From Nitrospira sp. (GTDB lineage Bacteria > Nitrospirota > Nitrospiria > Nitrospirales > Nitrospiraceae), in NCBI GenBank assembly GCA_015904055.1, contig JABMDE010000154.1, positions 1 to 9,655 of the forward strand: DNA of 9,655 bases, written 5' to 3'. Shown piece by piece: positions 1-8,983 of the stretch. Numbering within the stretch: the first letter of the stretch is position 1; every line of letters starts with the position of its first letter. The notes under the pieces were generated by a model. The model saw only the letters and a program-made list of their open reading frames with translations, searched no databases and was not told the origin of the DNA. A program made the translations under genes and the position numbers.

Positions 1-177
1 ACGCCCGAGTGGAATTCAGGCTGGTCAGATGCCGGATGGAGGTGAGTGTTCAAGAGGCTGAGATGAGTACGTGAGGAGTAGGTGTCGGATCGATAGCAAG
101 ACATTCAGCGGAAGGTGATTTCTCATGCGGAACCGAGTATCCTTCCCCGGCAAAATTGGTAATGAGCCGAAGAAGCT

Positions 178-2892
178 ATGGCCCTTCATTCTGATTTCCC
201 CGCCTCGCCCTACGCTCCGCTGATTCCAGAGCAACGCTGGTTTCCGGCTGACGAAGTGCTCCGCGACACGGCCTATGAAAAGCTGCTCCCGCCACTTGTC
301 GCCAAAGTGCGCGAGGAAGTCTTTGCCTGGCGAACCAAAGGATATGCCGGGGCGTCTGCCACTTCGGCAGCGTTGCTCCGACACTGGTTCGAGAGCGAAC
401 ATCTCATTGAAAACGCTGACGGTTCGCTCTCTCCATTTCGTTATTATTTTGCCCAACGTGAAGCGGTGGAGACTGTTATCTGGTTGTTTGAGGTTCGTCG
501 CGCCCGCGAGAAATATGACCTGCTTCGCTTCGATGCGTCCGGCGCGGTCTCATCCGGCATGTTTGATGAAGACTGGCCGCGTTACGTGTTGAAAATGGCG
601 ACCGGCGCCGGGAAAACGAAAGTCCTCTCGCTACTCATCGCCTGGAGCTTCTTCCATAAAACCTACGAGACGGACTCCGCGCTGTCGCGCAACTTCCTGG
701 TCATCGCGCCGAATATCATCGTGCTCGACCGCCTGCGGGCGGACTTCGACGGCCTCAAAATATTTTTCAACGATCCGATCCTGCCGGCAAACGGCTACGA
801 GGGCCGAAACTGGCGGGACGATTTACAGCTCACTCTGCATATCCAGGATGACGTGCGTGTCGTCCGCGACACCGGAAATCTGTTCCTGACCAACATCCAC
901 CGCGTTTTTCTCGGTGACGTGGCCGATCCCTCGTTGGAGGACGACGACTTGCGTGAATACTTTCTGTCGCCTTTTGGCCCAAAGCCTGTCGGCAAAACCA
1001 CCGAAAGCCAAACCGACCTTGGTGAGATCGTCCGCGAGGTTGAGGAACTGGCGGTTTTTAACGACGAGGCGCACCATATTCATGACCCGAAGATGGCCTG
1101 GTTCAAATCCATTCAGGACATCCATCACAAGATGCTCCAAAAAGATCGCCGCCTGGCCTTGCAAGTGGATGTGACTGCCACGCCACGCCATAACAACGGA
1201 GCCATCTTCGTGCAGACGGTGTCCGACTACCCGCTCGTCGAAGCTATTCACCAGAACGTCGTCAAACATCCTGTGTTGCCCGACGCGGCCAGCCGCGCCA
1301 AACTTCATGATCGCAAGAGCGCCCTCTTCACGGAAAAGTATGCCGACTACCTGGCGCTGGGAATCGAAGAATGGAAAAAGAGTGCCGCTGAACACCAGCC
1401 TCTCGACAAGAAAGCCGTGCTCTTTGTCATGGTGGACGACACCCGTAACTGCGACGATGTGGGAGCCTATCTGGAAAAGATCTGCCCCGAATTGCAAGGC
1501 GGGGTATTGGTCATCCACACCAAGAACAATGGCGAAATATCCGAAGCCGCCTCGGGAAAAAAGAAGGAAGAACTGGAGCTCCTCCGTAAACAGTCCAACG
1601 AAATCGACTCGTGGAAATCGCCTTGCAAGGCTATCGTCTCCGTCCTCATGCTCAAGGAAGGCTGGGACGTGCGGAACGTCACGGTGATCGTCGGGCTGCG
1701 GGAATACAGCGCGGAGAGTAAAATCCTTCCTGAGCAAACTCTCGGCCGCGGCCTGCGCCGGATGTATTTCGGCACGGATACGAAGGAGACCGTCTCTGTC
1801 ATGGGGACTCCCGCATTCATGGAGTTCGTCGAATCTATCCAGACCGAGGGCGTCAGCTTTGAGCGCGTTCCGATGGGCGGCGGCACGACACGTCAGGACT
1901 CGCTCATTGTCGAAGTGGATACCGAGAATCCCGACAAGAATCTCGATGACTTGGATATCCCACTTCCCAAGCTGACTCGCCGATTCCAGCGCGACTTCAA
2001 AGACCTTGATGCGCTGAATCCGGCGGTCTTAGGCAACAAGCGGCTGACTCTGAAACCGTTCACGGCGGAGGAGACGAGAGAAATCGTCTTCAAAACGATG
2101 CTCGACTCCGAGATCCACCACACCATCCAGCTCGACGGCTCCGGGCCTGCCGACTTCCGCTCCGTCGTCGCGTTCTTTGCGCGCCAATTGCTCAAAGACC
2201 TGCGCCTGGTCGGCGGCTATGATGTGCTCTATGGGAAGGTGAAAACCTTCATGCGCGAACATCTGTTCGCGTCATCACCGGTGAACCTCGAAGATCCGGT
2301 CGTCCTCCGTAATCTCTCCGAGCCGGAAGTCGGCAAAGTCCTGTACGATGCCTTCAAGACCGCCATCAATGCGCTGACCATACAAGATACCGGCACCACG
2401 CACATCGAAGCCAGGATTCGATTGAAAGAAATGCGCCCCTTCCGTACCGAGCATCGCCCGTTCCTTGCGGCGAAGAAATCCATTTTTACCAAAACCGTCG
2501 GGGAAGCGCAGTCCGGTGGCTTCGAGCTATCATTCGCCGCCTTTCTGGAATCCACGAAAGACGTGGCGGCGTTCGCCAAGAACTACCTGGCGGTGGGTTT
2601 CAAGCTCGACTATGTGAAAGCCGACGGCGACCTCTCCACCTATACGCCAGATTTCATCGTGCGCATGACCGATGGCACAGTCTGGATTGTCGAGACTAAG
2701 GGACGGGAAGAGTTGGATCTGCCGCAGAAAATGGCGCGGCTCAAGCTGTGGTGTGCTGATGCCACCGCCGCCGAGGACAGCGGCCAACGTTATGATTTCG
2801 TCTTCGTGGACCAAGCCGGATTCGAGAAGCACCTGCCGGGTACCTTCGCTGCACTGGTATCGAGCTTTACGGAGTACAAGAACCAGCCATGA
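178..2892 (+). CDS. res: Type III-like restriction enzyme, Res (helicase-nuclease) subunit
   Basis: A 904-aa DEAD/DEAH-type superfamily 2 helicase joined to a C-terminal nuclease, expected to translocate on and cleave unmethylated DNA together with a Mod partner. Visible motifs: Walker A ATGAGKT at residues 141-147; Walker B/DEAH-type DEAHH at 296-300; motif III VTATPR at 332-337; KEGWDV at 493-498; motif VI GRGLRR at 523-528. A PD-(D/E)XK-like nuclease site follows, with TPDF (D825) and VETKG (E839, K841). Length is close to known Type III Res subunits (about 900-970 aa). The start is supported by the N-terminal segment running from MALHSDFPASPY to RWFPADE, which I recall as typical of this family; only a weak purine-rich GAAGAAG precedes it. 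The stop overlaps the fic start by 4 bp, implying translational coupling. The gene appears intact. The helicase and nuclease assignment is firm; 'Type III' rests on the architecture and the nearby Mod, and the target site cannot be read. Confidence 0.93.
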   Translation: MALHSDFPASPYAPLIPEQRWFPADEVLRDTAYEKLLPPLVAKVREEVFAWRTKGYAGASATSAALLRHWFESEHLIENADGSLSPFRYYFAQREAVETVIWLFEVRRAREKYDLLRFDASGAVSSGMFDEDWPRYVLKMATGAGKTKVLSLLIAWSFFHKTYETDSALSRNFLVIAPNIIVLDRLRADFDGLKIFFNDPILPANGYEGRNWRDDLQLTLHIQDDVRVVRDTGNLFLTNIHRVFLGDVADPSLEDDDLREYFLSPFGPKPVGKTTESQTDLGEIVREVEELAVFNDEAHHIHDPKMAWFKSIQDIHHKMLQKDRRLALQVDVTATPRHNNGAIFVQTVSDYPLVEAIHQNVVKHPVLPDAASRAKLHDRKSALFTEKYADYLALGIEEWKKSAAEHQPLDKKAVLFVMVDDTRNCDDVGAYLEKICPELQGGVLVIHTKNNGEISEAASGKKKEELELLRKQSNEIDSWKSPCKAIVSVLMLKEGWDVRNVTVIVGLREYSAESKILPEQTLGRGLRRMYFGTDTKETVSVMGTPAFMEFVESIQTEGVSFERVPMGGGTTRQDSLIVEVDTENPDKNLDDLDIPLPKLTRRFQRDFKDLDALNPAVLGNKRLTLKPFTAEETREIVFKTMLDSEIHHTIQLDGSGPADFRSVVAFFARQLLKDLRLVGGYDVLYGKVKTFMREHLFASSPVNLEDPVVLRNLSEPEVGKVLYDAFKTAINALTIQDTGTTHIEARIRLKEMRPFRTEHRPFLAAKKSIFTKTVGEAQSGGFELSFAAFLESTKDVAAFAKNYLAVGFKLDYVKADGDLSTYTPDFIVRMTDGTVWIVETKGREELDLPQKMARLKLWCADATAAEDSGQRYDFVFVDQAGFEKHLPGTFAALVSSFTEYKNQP

Positions 2893-3935
2893 TGTCCTTT
2901 CGCAACCATCGTTTGCGCGACCTTGCCGTGCCGATGGGCACCAATTGGTTGCTCAATGACCTGGCCGAAGCCAAGGGCAAACAGGAACTATACACCCGCC
3001 AATCGCCACAGGTGCTGAAAGCGTTACGGGAAATGGCGCTGGTCCAAAGCGTCGAATCGTCCAACCGCATCGAAGGGGTCACCGTTGATCGAGACCGCTT
3101 GCGTCCGCTTGTCCTCGGCCATGCCCGGCCCAAAGACCGGTCGGAGCAAGATATCATGGGGTATCGCCGGGCGTTGAACCTCATCCACGCGAAAGCCGAA
3201 ACCTTGCCCATTACTCCCGACCTCTTGCGTCGTCTGCATCGGCTCTGTCAGGAGGGCAGCGGTGATGCCGGCCAGTTTAAGAAGCTAGATAATGAAGTCA
3301 TCGAACTGCGTCCTGGCGCGGCGCCCATCGTCCGATTCAAGTGCGTTTCTGCCAAAGCCACGCCTGCTTCCGTGGACGAACTCTGCCTTGTCTATCGCCA
3401 CGCCATCGACCAGGACCATATTCCGCCGCTCGTAGCCATCGGCGCGCTTGTGCTCGACTTCCTCTGCATCCACCCATTTCGAGACGGCAACGGCCGTGTC
3501 TCTCGCCTCCTTACGCTGCTCACGCTCTACCAGCAGGGTTATGAAGTGGGGCGGTACATCAGTTTGGAGCGGCTTATTGAAGAGGGGAAAGAAGACTACT
3601 ACCGTGTCCTCCAAGAAAGCTCCCGGCGCTGGCATGAGGGCAAACACGATCTCCTGCCGTGGCTCAATCATATGCTTGCCGTCATCCGCCGTGCCTATGG
3701 CGAATTCGAGCGCCGCGCCGGTGAGATCAAAGCCCCGCGCGGGGCAAAGACCGCGCTTGTCGTAGCTGCGATCGATACGCAGACCGGGCCATTCAGAGTG
3801 AGCGACATCCAACAAGCTTGCCCAGGGGTCAGTCTTGACATGATCCGCCAAGTACTCAAACAATTGCGTGGGTCGAAAGTCGAATGTATTGGACGGGGGC
3901 AGCACGCCCAGTGGCGTAAGCTGGGAATTGGGTAA
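2889..3935 (+). CDS. Fic family protein (class II, putative AMP-transferase) with C-terminal winged-helix-like domain
   Basis: A 348-aa Fic protein. The catalytic motif HPFRDGNGRVSR lies at residues 195-206 and matches HxFx(D/E)GNGRxxR, with H195 as catalytic base; this class usually transfers AMP from ATP to a protein hydroxyl. An inhibitory motif (S/T)xxxE(G/N) is present N-terminal to the Fic core as SNRIEG at residues 58-63. This makes it class II, so E62 should hold the enzyme in an auto-inhibited state. Residues 1 to about 90 look like a Fic N-terminal domain. Residues about 265-345 (a TQTGPFRVSDIQ segment, then SLDMIRQVLKQL) look like a winged-helix DNA-binding domain. The ATG overlaps the res stop (ATGA); a second ATG follows immediately, so M1 or M2 could be the start. 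Sitting between res and mod suggests a role in control of, or back-up for, the restriction system. That role, and the AMPylation target, are inference. Catalytic and inhibitory residues are all present. Confidence 0.93.
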   Translation: MMSFRNHRLRDLAVPMGTNWLLNDLAEAKGKQELYTRQSPQVLKALREMALVQSVESSNRIEGVTVDRDRLRPLVLGHARPKDRSEQDIMGYRRALNLIHAKAETLPITPDLLRRLHRLCQEGSGDAGQFKKLDNEVIELRPGAAPIVRFKCVSAKATPASVDELCLVYRHAIDQDHIPPLVAIGALVLDFLCIHPFRDGNGRVSRLLTLLTLYQQGYEVGRYISLERLIEEGKEDYYRVLQESSRRWHEGKHDLLPWLNHMLAVIRRAYGEFERRAGEIKAPRGAKTALVVAAIDTQTGPFRVSDIQQACPGVSLDMIRQVLKQLRGSKVECIGRGQHAQWRKLGIG

Positions 3936-3972
3936 TAACCGAATTGATTGGGTAGTGAATTAGGTAAGAACT
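3925..3972 (+). repeat. Three consecutive 16-bp imperfect repeats spanning fic stop and fic-mod gap
   Basis: Three 16-bp blocks each begin with GAATT: GAATTGGGTAATAACC at 3925-3940, GAATTGATTGGGTAGT at 3941-3956 and GAATTAGGTAAGAACT at 3957-3972. Blocks 1 and 3 match at 13 of 16 positions; block 2 shares GAATT and a shifted ATTGGGTA. The first block includes the fic stop codon and the last ends 4 bp before the mod ATG. The stretch is clearly more A+T-rich than its surroundings, so it could hold an operator or a promoter for mod. No convincing -35/-10 pair or strong Shine-Dalgarno is visible. Function is inferred from position only. Confidence 0.5.
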
Positions 3973-3976
3973 CTCT

Positions 3977-6334
3977 ATGGCACGTCCACACGACAGCGAG
4001 AAATACGATCTTTCCGACGCCGAGAAGCGCGATCTGATCAAGCTCATCGAGCAGGGCAAGCCCTTGCCGGAGAAGTATCGCTTTCTCCTCTTTGCCGACA
4101 AGCGCGAGGTCGAACTCGTCTGGAACGGCAAGTCCCGCGAAGTCTGCACGGCTATCCTGCCCTTTCAAACGCTCGAACATATCGACGAACCCCGGAAGGA
4201 ACAGCGCGACGGGGAGCTGGATCTTGATCTGGGCGGGCGGCAGGTCAAAGGCTGGACCAATAAACTGATCTGGGGCGACAACAAGCTGATTCTGTCTTCA
4301 CTCAAGGCCGGTGCGCTCCGTCGCCAGATCGAAGACGCGGGCGGATTGAAGCTCATCTATATTGATCCGCCCTTCGATGTGGGGGCGGACTTCAGTATGG
4401 ATATCGAGATCGGCGGCGAGACCTTCCACAAGGAGCCGAATCTCCTCGAACAGATCGCCTATCGCGACACCTGGGGGCGCGGCGCGGATTCCTTCATCGC
4501 CATGATCTACGAACGCCTCATTCTCATGCGTGATTTGATGCACAACGAGGGCAGCATCTATGTGCATTGTGATTGGCGTGTGAATGCTTACATGAAGTCG
4601 GCGCTGGATGAAGTGTTCGATAAAGAAAATCAGACGGGAGAGGTTATTTGGCAGCGCACGAACGCGCGAGGGACAGATTCGCGCTGGCCCAGAATCCATG
4701 ACACCATTTACCACTATTCCAGAAGCCCTGTCGCGTTCTTCAAAAGCCTTACCGTCAAGGCCGATTCGACTAAGCTCCCGCACACTCTGATAACTGGGGT
4801 GGATGGCCAGAAGTATCAAACATTTGAGCTGACTGCACCTGGTGTGACCCAAGCTGGCGAAAGTGGTAAGACCTGGCATGGGTTCGACCCCGCGAAGCTA
4901 GGCCGTCACTGGGGAAATTTGCCTTCAGTTATGGATGAATGGGATAGAGCTGGGCTGATACATTGGCCAAAAGATGGTGGTTGGCCGCGCCGCCGAGCAG
5001 ATTCCCCATTCGTGGCAGCAGACAGAGTTACAACTGTCGGCGATGTGTGGACCGACATCGACCGTATTAATCAGGCTTCGAAAGAACGCCTGGGTTATGA
5101 GACGCAAAAACCCGAAGCTCTGCTTGAACGCATCGTCAAAGCCAGCAGCAATGAAGGCGATTTGGTGGCGGACTTTTTCTGTGGGAGCGGCACGACCGCC
5201 GCTGTGGCGGAAAAGCTCGGGCGCAAGTGGATCGCCACCGACCTCGGCAAGTTCGGGATTCACACGACTAGAAAACGACTGATTCAAGTCCAGCGTGAGC
5301 TGAAATCCTCCGGCAAACCCTTCCGTGCTTTTGAAGTGCTGAACCTGGGCCGCTATGAGCGCCAGGCTTATCTGAACGTGTCTGGGCGGCTCACTGGCAA
5401 GAAGAAGGAACAGGCGCTGGCGAAGAAAGAGGCGGAGTTCCGCGACTTAATCCTGAAGGCCTACAGGGCTGAGCCGTTACCAGAGGCAGGTTTCTTCCAT
5501 GGCAAACAGGGCGGACGGCTGGTGGTCGTCGGCCCGATCAATCTGCCGGTGGGGCGTCTGTTCGTGGAGGAAGTCATCACAGAATGTCGCAAGCGCGGAG
5601 CCTCGCGCGTGGACGTGCTGGCCTTTGAGTTCGAGATGGGGTTATTTCCAGCTGTGTTGGACGAAGCCAAGCAGAAGGGCATCGACCTCGCACCCAAGAC
5701 GATTCCGCCGGAAGTCTTCGACAAACGCGCGGTCGAAAAAGGCCAAGTCCGGTTCCACGACGTGGCCTACATCGAAGTCACGCCACGATTCGACAAGAAA
5801 GACAAGCTGACGTTGGCGGTGGAACTCACAGATTTCTCCGTCTACTACTCGCAAGGGATTGCGAAGTCGATTGAAGTTGAGCTTAAAGAAGGCAAGAGCG
5901 AGGTGGTCTGTGAGTCCGGCAAACTCATCAAGATCAGCAAGGACAAGCAGGGCGTCGTGACCCGCGACGTACTCACCAAGCAATGGACCGACTGGGTGGA
6001 CTATTGGGCCGTGGATTTCAACTACGAAAGCCGGAAGGAGATCATCAAGGTCCTTCATGGAACTGGCCTCAGCGGCGTGCAAGGTTTTCTGCCAGGGCAG
6101 GAACCGTCACAGCGTGAATTAGAGCTGCCCGCTGACGACTTCGAAGAACGCTGGACCGGTGCCTACATCTTCGAGAACGAATGGCAGAGCTTCCGCACTC
6201 GCCAGGACCGTGACCTGGAATTGAAAACCGCCACGCACACCTACGACAAGCCAGGCCGCTATATCATCGCCGTCAAAGTCATCGACATCTTCGGCAACGA
6301 CACCATGACCCTTGTGCCGGTGACAACCGGTTGA
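3977..6334 (+). CDS. mod: Type III-like site-specific DNA methyltransferase, Mod subunit
   Basis: A 785-aa DNA methyltransferase, probably adenine-N6, giving the sequence specificity of the res-fic-mod cassette. Motif IV is DPPF (residues 130-133) and comes before the AdoMet-binding motif [10 protein letters not shown] (399-407), which is the beta-class order seen in Type III Mod proteins. Between them, WGDNKLI and YVHCDWR are family-typical segments, and about residues 215-375 should contain the target recognition domain. After motif I there is a long tail of about 380 residues, making the protein longer than classical Mod subunits (about 640 aa). Its last 30 or so residues (TYDKPGRY, then [10 protein letters not shown]) resemble a beta-sandwich (PKD-like) ending. 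Base composition drops in the recognition region (hand count 48% G+C at 4921-4980 against 65% at 4201-4260), suggesting domain exchange. It starts 41 bp after fic; the Shine-Dalgarno is weak. The reading frame is intact, with no homopolymer or simple repeat pointing to phase variation. Confidence 0.93.
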   Translation: MARPHDSEKYDLSDAEKRDLIKLIEQGKPLPEKYRFLLFADKREVELVWNGKSREVCTAILPFQTLEHIDEPRKEQRDGELDLDLGGRQVKGWTNKLIWGDNKLILSSLKAGALRRQIEDAGGLKLIYIDPPFDVGADFSMDIEIGGETFHKEPNLLEQIAYRDTWGRGADSFIAMIYERLILMRDLMHNEGSIYVHCDWRVNAYMKSALDEVFDKENQTGEVIWQRTNARGTDSRWPRIHDTIYHYSRSPVAFFKSLTVKADSTKLPHTLITGVDGQKYQTFELTAPGVTQAGESGKTWHGFDPAKLGRHWGNLPSVMDEWDRAGLIHWPKDGGWPRRRADSPFVAADRVTTVGDVWTDIDRINQASKERLGYETQKPEALLERIVKASSNEGDLVADFFCGSGTTAAVAEKLGRKWIATDLGKFGIHTTRKRLIQVQRELKSSGKPFRAFEVLNLGRYERQAYLNVSGRLTGKKKEQALAKKEAEFRDLILKAYRAEPLPEAGFFHGKQGGRLVVVGPINLPVGRLFVEEVITECRKRGASRVDVLAFEFEMGLFPAVLDEAKQKGIDLAPKTIPPEVFDKRAVEKGQVRFHDVAYIEVTPRFDKKDKLTLAVELTDFSVYYSQGIAKSIEVELKEGKSEVVCESGKLIKISKDKQGVVTRDVLTKQWTDWVDYWAVDFNYESRKEIIKVLHGTGLSGVQGFLPGQEPSQRELELPADDFEERWTGAYIFENEWQSFRTRQDRDLELKTATHTYDKPGRYIIAVKVIDIFGNDTMTLVPVTTG

Positions 6335-6435
6335 ATAGCCGTATGAAGTGAACGGGAAACAGAGGAGCTTCTTCCGCTGGGGCGAAGCGCTTGATGGGCC
6401 AGGCCGTCGATCCCGCAGACATTCGTAGCCCTCGC

Positions 6436-6451
6436 CTGTCCGATATCACAG
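6436..6451 (+). promoter_or_regulatory. Candidate LexA (SOS) box upstream of uvrA
   Basis: CTGTCCGATATCACAG is a perfect match to the CTGT-N8-ACAG LexA operator form known from gamma-proteobacteria, and its arms extend by one further C/G pair (6435 and 6452). It ends 2 bp before an extended -10 and overlaps where a -35 would lie, a usual repression position. uvrA is a classic SOS gene. Random chance of such a site within the 137-bp gap is about 0.002 by my own arithmetic. Whether this organism's LexA uses this operator is not known from the window. Confidence 0.68.
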
Positions 6452-6453
6452 GA

Positions 6454-6462
6454 TGCTATAAT
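6454..6462 (+). promoter_or_regulatory. Extended -10 promoter element for uvrA
   Basis: TGCTATAAT is a perfect extended -10 (TGn followed by TATAAT at 6457-6462). No good -35 lies about 17 bp upstream, which is usual for extended -10 promoters. Transcription would begin near 6469-6472, at or just before the uvrA ATG at 6472, so the message would be leaderless or have a leader of only a few bases. No Shine-Dalgarno is present between this element and the ATG, in agreement. Confidence 0.65.
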
Positions 6463-6471
6463 CTGCCGCTT

Positions 6472-8979
6472 ATGAGCCACTCCATCATCATCAAAGGCGC
6501 GCGGGAGCACAATCTCAAGAATATCGATGTTGAGATTCCACGCGACCGGCTGGTTGTCATCACCGGCTTGAGCGGGTCCGGCAAGTCGTCGCTCGCATTC
6601 GACACGATCTATGCCGAGGGGCAGCGCCGGTATGTTGAATCGTTGTCCGCCTATGCTCGTCAGTTTTTGGAGCAGATGGGGAAGCCGGATGTCGATTCGA
6701 TCGAAGGGCTGTCTCCCGCCATCTCCATCGAACAGAAAAGCACCAGTCATAACCCCCGCTCTACCGTCGGGACGGTCACCGAGATTTACGATTACCTGCG
6801 GCTGTTGTTTGCGCGCGTCGGGCGGCCCTATTGCTTTCAATGTGGAGATGAGATTACGGCGCAGACCGTCCAGCAGATGGTCGATGCGATTGCGTCGTTG
6901 CCGGAAGGGACGAAGTTTCAGATTCTTGCTCCAATCGTGCGCGGGCGGAAGGGTGAATACAGGAAAGAATTGCTGGAGATGCGAAAGGCCGGCTATGTCC
7001 GTGCCCGCATCGACGGCAAGATGGCTGATCTGGGTGAGGACATTGCGCTCGATAAACAGAAGAAGCACACCATTGAAATCATCGTCGACCGGTTGGTGAT
7101 CAAATCCGGGGATGCGCTCATGCGCCGGTTGGCGGATTCGGTTGAGACGGCGACGAAGCTGGCAGGCGGACTCGTAGGCGTCATGACGGAAGAGGGCGAG
7201 CCCAGGCTCTACAGCGACAAGCTGGCCTGCATCAAATGCGGCGTAAGTTATCCGGAGGTCGAGCCCAGGATCTTTTCGTTCAATAGTCCGCACGGTGCCT
7301 GTCCGGCTTGCGACGGCATCGGGTTTGCCATGGCGCCGGGCTGTCCGGAGGAAGATGATTTTACCTTGTTGGAACCCTGCGAGGTCTGTCACGGCGCGAG
7401 GCTCAAGCCCGAAAGCTTGTCCATCAAATTGGCGAAGAAGTCGATCTCGGAGGTGACGAGGCTCTCGGTGAGGGCCGCGGCTGAATTTTTCATCACGTTG
7501 AAGTTCACCGACCGGGAGCTAGTCATCGCGCATCGCATTCTGAAAGAGATCCGCGAGCGGCTCGGGTTTCTCGTCAACGTCGGACTGGATTACCTGACGC
7601 TTGATCGCGCGGCGGCCACACTATCGGGAGGCGAGGGACAGCGTATCCGGCTGGCCACACAAATTGGATCTGGCCTTGTCGGGGTGCTGTATATCCTCGA
7701 CGAGCCGTCGATCGGGTTGCACCAGCGTGACAACCGCCGCTTGCTTCAGACATTGGTGCGATTGCGCGATCTGGGCAATACGGTGGTCGTCGTTGAGCAC
7801 GATGCGGAAACCATGATGGCGGCGGATCACCTGCTCGACATGGGGCCTGGCGCCGGGACGCACGGCGGTCATGTGATCGCGCAAGGGACGCCGCAACAGG
7901 TGATGGGCAATCCTGATTCTATCACCGGGCAATATCTGCGTGGGGCTCAGACCGTGCTTGTTCCGCAGCGGCAGCGGAAGCCCAAAGGGTATCTGTCCAT
8001 CGTCGGGGCGCAAAAACACAATCTCAAAAACGTGACGGCGAGAGTGCCGTTGGGGCTGCTGACCTGCGTCACCGGCGTATCCGGGTCCGGCAAAAGCACG
8101 TTGGTGCTGGAGGTGCTCTTCCACTCGCTCTCCCAACTGCTCTATCAGAAGAAGCCGAAGATCGACGGTTGTAAGGAATTGAAAGGCGTCGAGGCGCTCG
8201 ACAAAGTGATCGACATCGATCAATCGCCGATCGGCCGCACGCCGCGATCCAATCCTGCTACCTATACAGGCTTGTTCGGCTACATCCGTGATCTTTTTTC
8301 GAACCTGCCGGAGTCACGCGTTCGTGGTTATAAGCCGGGCCGCTACAGCTTCAACGTCAAGGGTGGGCGTTGTGAAGCCTGTCAGGGCGACGGGCTCATC
8401 AAGATCGAGATGCATTTCCTCCCCGATGTCTATGTGACTTGTGAAGTCTGCAAGGGGCAACGGTATAACCGTGAGACGCTGGAGATTCTCCACAAGGGGA
8501 AGAGCATTGCCGATGTGCTGAACATGACCGTCGATGACGCGCTGGAGTTTTTCGAGCACATTCCGCTCATCAAGACCAAGCTCCAGACGTTGCACGATGT
8601 CGGGTTGCACTATGTGAAGCTCGGCCAGTCCGCGACGACGCTGTCCGGCGGTGAGGCGCAACGGGTGAAACTGTCACGGGAACTGTCGAAGCGCGCAACT
8701 GGCCGCACGATGTACATTCTCGATGAACCGACGACCGGACTGCACTTTGCCGATGTGCAGCGGCTGCTCGATGTGCTGGACCGGCTTGTCGAAACCGGCA
8801 ACACGGTTCTCATTATTGAACACAATCTAGACGTGATCAAAAACGCCGACTGGATCATCGACCTGGGACCGGAAGGCGGGGATCGCGGCGGCGAGATCGT
8901 TGCAGAAGGGCCGCCGAAAGAAATTGCCAAGGCAAAGCGATCGTATACGGGGCAGGTGCTGAGGGAAGCGGGGGTGTAA
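6472..8979 (+). CDS. uvrA: UvrABC excinuclease ATPase subunit UvrA, lacking the insertion domain
   Basis: UvrA is the damage-sensing ABC-type ATPase of nucleotide excision repair; it dimerises and loads UvrB. ATPase I: Walker [10 protein letters not shown] at residues 32-40, signature LSGGEGQR at 384-391, Walker B ILDEPS at 408-413. ATPase [11 protein letters not shown] at 535-543, LSGGEAQR from 724, ILDEPT with D751/E752. Zinc cysteines: C121/C124, C253/C256 with C277/C280, and C634/C637 with C657/C660. The UvrB-binding domain looks intact (KGE at 160-162, RARIDG at 177-182). The protein is 835 aa against 940 in E. coli. Nearly the whole difference lies between CDGIG (280-284) and CEVCHGARL (303-311), where only 18 residues stand instead of about 120, so the insertion domain is absent. 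An in-frame ATG exists 27 codons upstream (6391), but that extension would code across the promoter and operator and is not UvrA-like, so M at 6472 is preferred. Confidence 0.95.
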   Translation: MSHSIIIKGAREHNLKNIDVEIPRDRLVVITGLSGSGKSSLAFDTIYAEGQRRYVESLSAYARQFLEQMGKPDVDSIEGLSPAISIEQKSTSHNPRSTVGTVTEIYDYLRLLFARVGRPYCFQCGDEITAQTVQQMVDAIASLPEGTKFQILAPIVRGRKGEYRKELLEMRKAGYVRARIDGKMADLGEDIALDKQKKHTIEIIVDRLVIKSGDALMRRLADSVETATKLAGGLVGVMTEEGEPRLYSDKLACIKCGVSYPEVEPRIFSFNSPHGACPACDGIGFAMAPGCPEEDDFTLLEPCEVCHGARLKPESLSIKLAKKSISEVTRLSVRAAAEFFITLKFTDRELVIAHRILKEIRERLGFLVNVGLDYLTLDRAAATLSGGEGQRIRLATQIGSGLVGVLYILDEPSIGLHQRDNRRLLQTLVRLRDLGNTVVVVEHDAETMMAADHLLDMGPGAGTHGGHVIAQGTPQQVMGNPDSITGQYLRGAQTVLVPQRQRKPKGYLSIVGAQKHNLKNVTARVPLGLLTCVTGVSGSGKSTLVLEVLFHSLSQLLYQKKPKIDGCKELKGVEALDKVIDIDQSPIGRTPRSNPATYTGLFGYIRDLFSNLPESRVRGYKPGRYSFNVKGGRCEACQGDGLIKIEMHFLPDVYVTCEVCKGQRYNRETLEILHKGKSIADVLNMTVDDALEFFEHIPLIKTKLQTLHDVGLHYVKLGQSATTLSGGEAQRVKLSRELSKRATGRTMYILDEPTTGLHFADVQRLLDVLDRLVETGNTVLIIEHNLDVIKNADWIIDLGPEGGDRGGEIVAEGPPKEIAKAKRSYTGQVLREAGV

Positions 8980-8983
8980 GGGC

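Noticed and set aside
1..177. Possible tail of an upstream gene or a promoter for res
   Set aside because: Frames are closed within about 75 nt and too short to identify. No convincing -35/-10 pair was found; only a weak purine-rich stretch precedes the res start.
823..1737. Long minus-strand open frame (304 codons) opposite res
   Set aside because: A shadow frame of the strongly supported helicase gene; no domain-like sequence. The same holds for the minus-strand frames opposite mod and uvrA, including 6259-7392.
3977..6334. Phase variation of mod
   Set aside because: No long homopolymer or short tandem repeat tract was found in or just before the gene, and the frame is intact.
6367..6388. 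GCTTC/GAAGC stem-loop after mod as a terminator
   Set aside because: Only a 5-bp stem with a 12-nt loop and no T-run after it; this level of pairing is expected by chance.
90..6424. Flanking direct repeat (AGACATTC near 98 and near 6417) as insertion footprint of the cassette
   Set aside because: Only 8 bp shared; expected by chance between regions of this size.
6391..6471. Upstream in-frame extension of UvrA by 27 codons
   Set aside because: The added residues do not resemble UvrA, and the extension would place the LexA-type box and the extended -10 inside the gene.
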